Part shown: positions 1-4,360 of the stretch, piece by piece
How positions within the stretch are numbered: the stretch's first letter is position 1
Layout: each line of letters starts with the position of its first letter
Source: Chloroflexota bacterium
Lineage (GTDB): Bacteria > Chloroflexota > UBA5177 > JANWHV01
Assembly (NCBI GenBank): GCA_025450375.1
Contig: JANWHO010000172.1
Location: 1 to 5,710, forward strand
Reading direction: 5' to 3'
Length of the DNA stretch: 5,710 nt
Made by a program: the position numbers and the translations under genes
The notes under the pieces: generated by a model
What the model was told of the DNA's origin: nothing
Databases searched by the model: none
What the model saw: only the letters and a program-made list of their open reading frames with translations

Positions 1-19
1 AAGGATGACCAGCAATGAG

Positions 20-3000
20 TCATGAGACATACGCATCCCACGGCAACACGGGCAGATCCTCCAGGCCGTAGCGGGAGAGGGCCTGCACGAACAGGCGTGC
101 CGCTTGCAGATTGGTCAGCAGGGGCACGTTAAAATCCACGGCGGCGCGCCGAATCGTGTAGTCGTCATTGAACTGCTCGGTGGCGTACTCATCGGTAATG
201 TTGACCAACAGATCGATCTCGCTCCTGGTCAAGAGGTCAAGGATGCTGAGGCGCGGCGCCCCATGACTACCCGATCCCGCGACCTCATGGATTTTGTAGA
301 CCCGTTGATTCGGGACGTTGTTCGCGGTCAGGAAGGCGCTGGTCAGGCGAGTGGCCAGGATTTCCAGCCCCAGGCCGTGCAAGGAGCGGGCGGAGGCCAG
401 GAAGTCCCACTTATTCTTCTCGCCGCCCAGGCTGAGGAACACCCGTGCCCCCGCGTAGCGCCCGCCGCCGTCTCCCTCGGGGGCGCGGCGCTTCGGCAGC
501 TTCATCCCCACCGCCAGCACCGACTTCAGATAGGCTTCGCGCAGATCGCGGCCAAAGGTCGCCACCTCCCCGGTGCTGGCCATCTCCACCCTCACGATGG
601 GGTCGGCGCCCTTGAGGCGCGCGAAGGAAAACTGGGGCGCCTTCACCGCGACGTGGTCCAGATCCACGGTCTGGAAATGGACGCCGCCGCGCGCCGCCAG
701 CACGTCCTCGCCCAGCATTGATCGGATGGCGATGGCGATGAAGTCGTGTCCGGTCACCTTGGAAACCAGAGGGAAGCTGCGGCTGGCCCGGAGATTGCAC
801 TCAATTACTTGCAAATGGTTGTCGCGCGCCAGGAACTGAATGTTAAACGGCCCCGTGATATGCAACGCGGCGGCGATCCGCTTGGTGACCGATTTCACCT
901 GCCGCACCGTTTCCAGATAGAGGCGCTGCGGCGGGACCATCACCGTGGCGTCGCCGGAATGGACCCCGGCATTCTCCACATGCTCGGAGAGCGCGTAAAT
1001 GACCAGATTTCCCTCGCGGGCCACGGCGTCGATCTCGATCTCTCGCGCATGGTCGATGAATTTGCTGATCACCACTTTATGTTCATTGGAGACGCTGGCC
1101 AGATGCAAGAAGCGATGCAGGTGCTCGCTGTCGTAGGCTACGTTCATGGCGCTGCCGGAGAGGACGTAGGATGGCCGGACCAGGACGGGATAGCCGGCGG
1201 TTTCGGCGAACCGCTCCGCTTCCTCGGGAGTGGACAGTTCCGCCCAGAGCGGTTGATCGACCCCCAGGGCGTCCAGTAAAGCGGAGAACTTGAAGCGATC
1301 CTCGGCCCGGTCGATATCCACCGGACTGGTCCCCAAAATCGGCAGCCCCGCCCGGTGGAGGCGGATGGCCAGATTGTTCGCGGTCTGCCCACCCACCGAC
1401 AGGATCACCGCCTGCGGCCGCTCGGTCTCACAAATGTCGAGCACTCGTTCGAACGAGATCTCCTCGAAGAAGAGGGCGTCGCATTCATCGTAATCGGTGG
1501 AGACGGTCTCCGGATTGTGATTGAGCATCACGGTGCGCCAGCCGGCGGCCCGCAAGGCGCGCGTGGCGCTGACCGTACACCAATCGAACTCCACGCTGGA
1601 ACCGATCCGGTAGGGGCCCGAGCCCAGGATCAGCGCCGTCTGGCGGTGGTCCCCAGCGGCATGGGTGCGGGCGCTGCCGGCGCCCCCACGGGCGCCCTGG
1701 TAGGTGGTATAGAGGTAGTTGGTGACGGCGGGGTACTCGGCGGCCAGGGTGTCAATCTGGCGCTCCACCGGCGCCACGCCGAGGCGGAGCCGCCAGGCGC
1801 GCACGGCGTCCTCGGATACGGCCAGCAACTGACCCAGCCGGGTATCGGAAATCCCCAATTCCTTCGTCTCCCAGATGAGACGCCGCCAGGCGTCGTCACC
1901 CTCGGACGCGCCGTCCTTCAGATCGGGAGGAAGCCGGAGCGCCAGATCCCGCACCGCCTGCTCGCGGCGAAGCACGTTGGCGACGCACTCCACGAACCAG
2001 CGGTCGATGCCGGTGGCGGCGGTAATCCGCTCCATCGGAACCCCACGCGAGAGTGCCCACGCCAGATCATGCAGGCGGCGGGGAGTTGGGGTAAGGAAGC
2101 CCTCATCGTCCTCCTCGCCAGCTTCGCTCACGTCCTGCTCGGATGGCAGGAGCCCTTCCATCCCGAAACCGAGCATCCGCACCGCCTTTTGCAGGGCCTC
2201 CTCGAAGCAGCGACCGATCGCCATCACCTCACCCACGCTCTTCATGGCGCTGCCCAGAGTGGGGTCAACCCGGCGAAACTTATCCAGGTCCCAGCGCGGG
2301 TACTTCACCACGACGTAATCGAGCGCCGGCTCGAAGCAGGCGCTGGTGGTCCGGGTGACCGAATTGGGAAGCTCGGGCAGGGTATGACCGAGGGCCAGCT
2401 TGGCGGCCACCCAGGCCAGGGGATAGCCGGTGGCCTTGCTGGCCAGGGCCGAACTGCGCGAGAGGCGGGCGTTCACCTCAATGACGCGGAAGCGGATCCC
2501 GGCGCCCTCGGGCGGGTTCGGATCGAGAGCGAACTGGATGTTGCACTCGCCTACCACCCCCAGATGGCGAATGGTCCGGATCGCGGTCAGGCGGAGCAGG
2601 TGATACTCATCGTTGGTGAGGGTTTGCGAGGGCGCGACGACGATACTCTCGCCGGTGTGAATCCCCATGGGGTCCACGTTCTCCATGTTGCAGACCACGA
2701 TGCAATTGTCGGCCCGGTCGCGCACCACCTCGTATTCCAGTTCTTTCCAGCCGGCCAGATACTCCTCGATCAACACCTGGCGGTGAATCATCCGGTCGCC
2801 GGGGCCGGTCTCCCCACGCGGCAGACGGGCGAAAGCCACCGCGGATAGGGTACGCAACTCCTCGGCGGTCCCGGCGCGCCCCGAGCCTTCGCCGCCCAGG
2901 GCAAAGGCGGCCCGGAGAATGACCGGATAGCCGATCGACGCCGCGACCTCAAGGGCCTCATCGACCGTATGGGCTACCTTGCTCCGAGGGGTAGGAACGT

Positions 3001-3421
3001 CGATTTCGTTCAGGCGCTGGATGAAACGATCGCGATCCTCGGTATCGCGAATGGTCTCGATTGGGGTTCCCAGCACCTGAATGGTATGGTGGGCCAATAC
3101 GCCGCGTTCAGCCAGGGCAAGGCCGCAATTGAGGGCGGTCTGGCCACCGAAAGCGAGCATAATGGCGTCGGGGTGCTCGCGTTCTATCACTCGTTCCACG
3201 AAATAGGGATCGACGGGGACAAAGTAGACCCGATCCGCGAACCCGGCGCTGGTCTGCACGGTGGCGATATTGGGATTGACCAGCACCACCCGGATGCCCT
3301 CTTCCTTCAGGGCCTTGACCGCTTGCGAGCCGGAATAATCAAACTCGCCGGCCTCACCGATCTTCAGGGCGCCGCTCCCCAGCAGCAGCACCGTACGCGG
3401 GGAAGAGGGGGAATCGGACAT
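20..3421 (-). CDS. carB: Carbamoyl-phosphate synthase large subunit, CAD/CPS1-like subtype
   Basis: This is the synthetase subunit of cytoplasmic carbamoyl-phosphate synthase. It makes carbamoyl phosphate from bicarbonate, two ATP and ammonia (normally supplied by the CarA glutaminase) for pyrimidine and arginine synthesis. The preferred start is the ATG at 3421, giving 1133 residues, because GGGAG lies 8 bases upstream; an in-frame GTG at 3484 has no Shine-Dalgarno. Visible order: first ATP-grasp half about 8-420 (GEFDYSGSQAVKALKEE at 25, VNPNIATVQTS at 48, RAAFALGGEGSG at 170, EVNARLSRSSALASKATGY at 315); oligomerisation region about 430-575; second ATP-grasp half about 595-975 (YRIGSSVEFDW at 604, NPETVSTDYD at 636, RPSYVLSGSAMN at 749, IECNLRASRS at 873); MGS-like regulatory domain about 993-1133. 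By analogy with E. coli, likely catalytic residues are R130, R170, Q296, E315 and N317, and in the second half R749, Q862, E874 and N876. It is about 60 residues longer than E. coli CarB, with extra residues near 200-213 and 502-512. No carA precedes it. The identification is firm; the subtype rests on remembered human sequences. Confidence 0.97.
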   Translation of the reverse strand: MSDSPSSPRTVLLLGSGALKIGEAGEFDYSGSQAVKALKEEGIRVVLVNPNIATVQTSAGFADRVYFVPVDPYFVERVIEREHPDAIMLAFGGQTALNCGLALAERGVLAHHTIQVLGTPIETIRDTEDRDRFIQRLNEIDVPTPRSKVAHTVDEALEVAASIGYPVILRAAFALGGEGSGRAGTAEELRTLSAVAFARLPRGETGPGDRMIHRQVLIEEYLAGWKELEYEVVRDRADNCIVVCNMENVDPMGIHTGESIVVAPSQTLTNDEYHLLRLTAIRTIRHLGVVGECNIQFALDPNPPEGAGIRFRVIEVNARLSRSSALASKATGYPLAWVAAKLALGHTLPELPNSVTRTTSACFEPALDYVVVKYPRWDLDKFRRVDPTLGSAMKSVGEVMAIGRCFEEALQKAVRMLGFGMEGLLPSEQDVSEAGEEDDEGFLTPTPRRLHDLAWALSRGVPMERITAATGIDRWFVECVANVLRREQAVRDLALRLPPDLKDGASEGDDAWRRLIWETKELGISDTRLGQLLAVSEDAVRAWRLRLGVAPVERQIDTLAAEYPAVTNYLYTTYQGARGGAGSARTHAAGDHRQTALILGSGPYRIGSSVEFDWCTVSATRALRAAGWRTVMLNHNPETVSTDYDECDALFFEEISFERVLDICETERPQAVILSVGGQTANNLAIRLHRAGLPILGTSPVDIDRAEDRFKFSALLDALGVDQPLWAELSTPEEAERFAETAGYPVLVRPSYVLSGSAMNVAYDSEHLHRFLHLASVSNEHKVVISKFIDHAREIEIDAVAREGNLVIYALSEHVENAGVHSGDATVMVPPQRLYLETVRQVKSVTKRIAAALHITGPFNIQFLARDNHLQVIECNLRASRSFPLVSKVTGHDFIAIAIRSMLGEDVLAARGGVHFQTVDLDHVAVKAPQFSFARLKGADPIVRVEMASTGEVATFGRDLREAYLKSVLAVGMKLPKRRAPEGDGGGRYAGARVFLSLGGEKNKWDFLASARSLHGLGLEILATRLTSAFLTANNVPNQRVYKIHEVAGSGSHGAPRLSILDLLTRSEIDLLVNITDEYATEQFNDDYTIRRAAVDFNVPLLTNLQAARLFVQALSRYGLEDLPVLPWDAYVS

Positions 3422-3429
3422 GCGACGCG

Positions 3430-3434
3430 CTCCC
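3430..3434 (-). promoter_or_regulatory. Shine-Dalgarno of carB
   Basis: On the minus strand GGGAG lies 8 bases before the ATG at 3421. It decides the start against the upstream in-frame GTG at 3484, which has only a pyrimidine-rich stretch before it and would add 21 residues that match nothing I know in CarB proteins. Confidence 0.7.
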
Positions 3435-3456
3435 AACCATAAAAGTATCGGTTCTG

Positions 3457-3477
3457 GCCCGCGACGATCCTGCGGGC
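3457..3477 (-). promoter_or_regulatory. Short GC stem-loop in the carB leader
   Basis: GCCCGC and GCGGGC form a perfect 6-bp stem around a 9-base loop, 36 bases before the carB start on the minus strand. A UUUU run follows only about 14 bases after the stem, so this is not a normal intrinsic terminator. It could affect leader folding or pyrimidine-dependent control, but a stem this short can occur by chance in GC-rich DNA. I see no PyrR-type binding loop. Confidence 0.2.
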
Positions 3478-3638
3478 GCCTCACCTATGGTAGCGGAGAG
3501 CGAGGCCCGCTGGGTACGGACCGCCGAATCGATTCTCAGCCTACAAGCGAATGGCAGGGACCAGCCGGATCGATCTCAGTCGGCGTATTCCATTCCGGCC
3601 CCGGTGAAGAGATTGGGATCGAGGGTGAGGCCGTCATA

Positions 3639-3656
3639 GAGCCGAGCGAGCCGAGC
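3639..3656. repeat. Perfect 9-bp tandem duplication (GAGCCGAGC x2)
   Basis: GAGCCGAGC occurs twice head to tail with no spacer. On the minus strand, in the frame that stops at 3576, it would read ARLARL. It lies between mazF and carB, and its right copy overlaps the left arm of the hairpin at 3649-3677. Replication slippage is the simplest origin. Confidence 0.6.
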
Positions 3657-3677
3657 GCCCTTGAGCGCGGATCGGCT
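3649..3677 (-). terminator. Possible 3' hairpin of the mazEF transcript
   Basis: AGCCGA-GCGC pairs with GCGC-GGA-TCGGCT, leaving a 3-base bulge and a 6-base loop: about 10 base pairs, starting about 25 bases after the mazF stop. No U-tract follows on the minus strand, so classical intrinsic termination is doubtful. It may be an mRNA 3' stabilising hairpin, a weak terminator or chance. Confidence 0.3.
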
Positions 3678-3702
3678 TAGTGCTATCGAGCGGTGTGGCG
3701 AG

Positions 3703-4026
3703 TCAAGGAGCGAACAACTCGGATAGGGTCTCCAGCACCTCCCGGCGAGTAGCATCGTCGATGATGCCGAGCTTACGCAACAGCCTCCGCTTGTCCACGG
3801 ACCGCATCTGGTCCAGGATGATAAGTCCCTGCTTGCCGTCAAAGAAGCAGGGAACCCGTGTGGGATAGGGGTGGCTGTGGGTGGTCATGGGCGCCACGAT
3901 GATCGTTTGGATCGTCGCGTTCATCTCATCAGGAGAGATCACCAAGCACGGCCTAGCCTTCCGTATCTCGGCCCCGCTGGTCGGATCCAGCGTCACAAGG
4001 TACACCGCGAAGCGGCTGACTACCAT
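3703..4026 (-). CDS. mazF: MazF/PemK-family endoribonuclease toxin
   Basis: This is the toxin of a type II toxin-antitoxin pair. Family members cut single-stranded RNA, usually mRNA, at short sequence motifs and so slow translation when the antitoxin is degraded. From the ATG at 4026 it is 107 residues, a normal MazF length. The N-terminal pattern YLVTLDPTSGAEIRKARPCLVISPDEMN (residues 9-36) is typical of the PemK/MazF SH3-like barrel, followed by VAPMTT at 44-49 and LDQMRSVD in the second half. R25 and T48 fall at the positions of the catalytic Arg and Thr of B. subtilis MazF, so the toxin looks intact. An in-frame GTG at 4032 would add two residues; the ATG is preferred because it matches the usual start of relatives (MV...). 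The start overlaps the antitoxin stop by 7 bases, which suggests translational coupling. The cleavage motif cannot be read from the sequence. Confidence 0.93.
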   Translation of the reverse strand: MVVSRFAVYLVTLDPTSGAEIRKARPCLVISPDEMNATIQTIIVAPMTTHSHPYPTRVPCFFDGKQGLIILDQMRSVDKRRLLRKLGIIDDATRREVLETLSELFAP

Positions 4027-4286
4027 TGCCACTCGGTCTCATCCCAGTCCGAGGCAACCAAGAATTCTTCATCGAGAAGGGCATCGTCGCCTGCCGCCGC
4101 CATGCGCTGGAACGCGGCGGCCCACCCGGCTCGTGGCCGGGACACCGCCCGTACCACCAACTGGCTCTCCTGGACCACGATCTCCACGTCTCCACTCAAA
4201 TGGGCCTGTTCAATAAGGGCCTTCGGGATGCGTATCCCTTGCGAATTGCCGATTTGAATCAGATGCGTACGTACCGCGTTCGACAT
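4020..4286 (-). CDS. mazE: MazE-like AbrB-fold antitoxin
   Basis: This is an 88-residue antitoxin that should bind and neutralise the adjacent MazF and repress its own operon. Residues about 7-50 show the swapped-hairpin AbrB/MazE DNA-binding domain: IQIGNSQGIRIPKALIEQ at 10-27, then a hydrophobic strand pattern to about 48. The tail is acidic and aromatic (DDALLDEEFLVASDWDETEWQW, 67-88), as expected for the flexible segment that wraps around MazF and is cut by proteases when unbound. The ATG at 4286 is supported by GGAGGA 8 bases upstream. It is the first gene of the pair and overlaps the toxin start. I see no damage. Related AbrB-type regulators without a toxin exist, but the overlap with mazF makes the antitoxin role close to certain. 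Confidence 0.92.
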   Translation of the reverse strand: MSNAVRTHLIQIGNSQGIRIPKALIEQAHLSGDVEIVVQESQLVVRAVSRPRAGWAAAFQRMAAAGDDALLDEEFLVASDWDETEWQW

Positions 4287-4294
4287 GTGTGGAT

Positions 4295-4300
4295 TCCTCC
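4295..4300 (-). promoter_or_regulatory. Strong Shine-Dalgarno of mazE
   Basis: GGAGGA on the minus strand, 8 bases before the antitoxin ATG, is the strongest ribosome binding site in the window. It fits the need for antitoxin to be made in excess over the toxin, whose start has only a weak GAG nearby. Confidence 0.8.
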
Positions 4301-4315
4301 GTGCTCAGGATCCTA

Positions 4316-4330
4316 TGTAATTACAATGTA
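4316..4330. promoter_or_regulatory. Alternating-palindrome operator, probably for MazE/MazEF
   Basis: On the plus strand the sequence reads TGTA-AT-TACA-A-TGTA. The middle TACA can pair with the TGTA on either side: the left pairing is the perfect 10-bp palindrome TGTAATTACA, the right pairing has a one-base spacer. ATGTA also repeats directly at 4315 and 4326, 11 bases apart, about one helical turn. It overlaps the proposed -10 and start region of the mazEF promoter. E. coli mazEF is known to be autoregulated through an alternating palindrome, so binding by this MazE or the MazEF complex is a reasonable inference. Confidence 0.5.
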
Positions 4331-4353
4331 TATCCCTGAAGCGTCAAAATCAA
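4325..4353 (-). promoter_or_regulatory. Probable sigma-70-type promoter of mazEF
   Basis: On the minus strand TTGATT (4348-4353) and TACATT (4325-4330) are separated by 17 bases, each matching 4 of 6 consensus bases. A second possible -10, TATACA, overlaps at 4327-4332. Transcription would start near 4318, giving a leader of about 30 bases that contains the GGAGGA of mazE. The region is clearly more AT-rich than the genes around it. It lies directly after the stop of the iron-sulfur protein gene, where I see no terminator, so read-through from that gene is also possible. Confidence 0.45.
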
Positions 4354-4360
4354 TCCTCAA

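Larger units (their letters stand above)
3422..3702. other. mazF-carB intergenic region, no convincing gene
   Basis: These 281 bases separate the end of mazF from the carB ATG. Open frames occur on both strands, but none has a good start with a Shine-Dalgarno or a recognisable product. The region holds the carB ribosome binding site, two small hairpins and a 9-bp tandem duplication. No clear -35/-10 pair for carB is visible; the least poor -10 is the GATACT/TACTTT stretch near 3441-3448, without a matching -35. Either the carB promoter diverges from the sigma-70 consensus or carB is transcribed by read-through from mazEF. Confidence 0.5.

Noticed and set aside
104..1279. Plus-strand open frames of 205, 88 and 177 codons opposite the 3' half of carB
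   Set aside because: They are antisense shadows of carB with low-complexity, Gln/Gly/His-rich translations and no supporting ribosome binding sites.
1355..2848. Long plus-strand open frame (497 codons) opposite carB
   Set aside because: It lies wholly antisense to the strongly conserved carB frame. Its translation is rich in Gly, Ala, His and Arg with no recognisable domain, as expected for a mirror frame in GC-rich DNA.
2969..3442. Plus-strand open frame of 157 codons
   Set aside because: It mirrors the CarB N-terminus and shows no family motif.
3457..3477. Leader stem as a pyrimidine attenuator (terminator/antiterminator)
   Set aside because: The stem is only 6 bp, no U-tract follows directly, no leader peptide or competing antiterminator stem is apparent, and no PyrR-binding consensus was recognised. 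It is kept only as a low-confidence stem-loop.
3422..3484. Upstream GTG start for carB adding 21 residues
   Set aside because: There is no Shine-Dalgarno before the GTG. The extra residues are Arg/Pro-rich and unlike CarB N-termini, whereas the ATG at 3421 has GGGAG at 8 bases.
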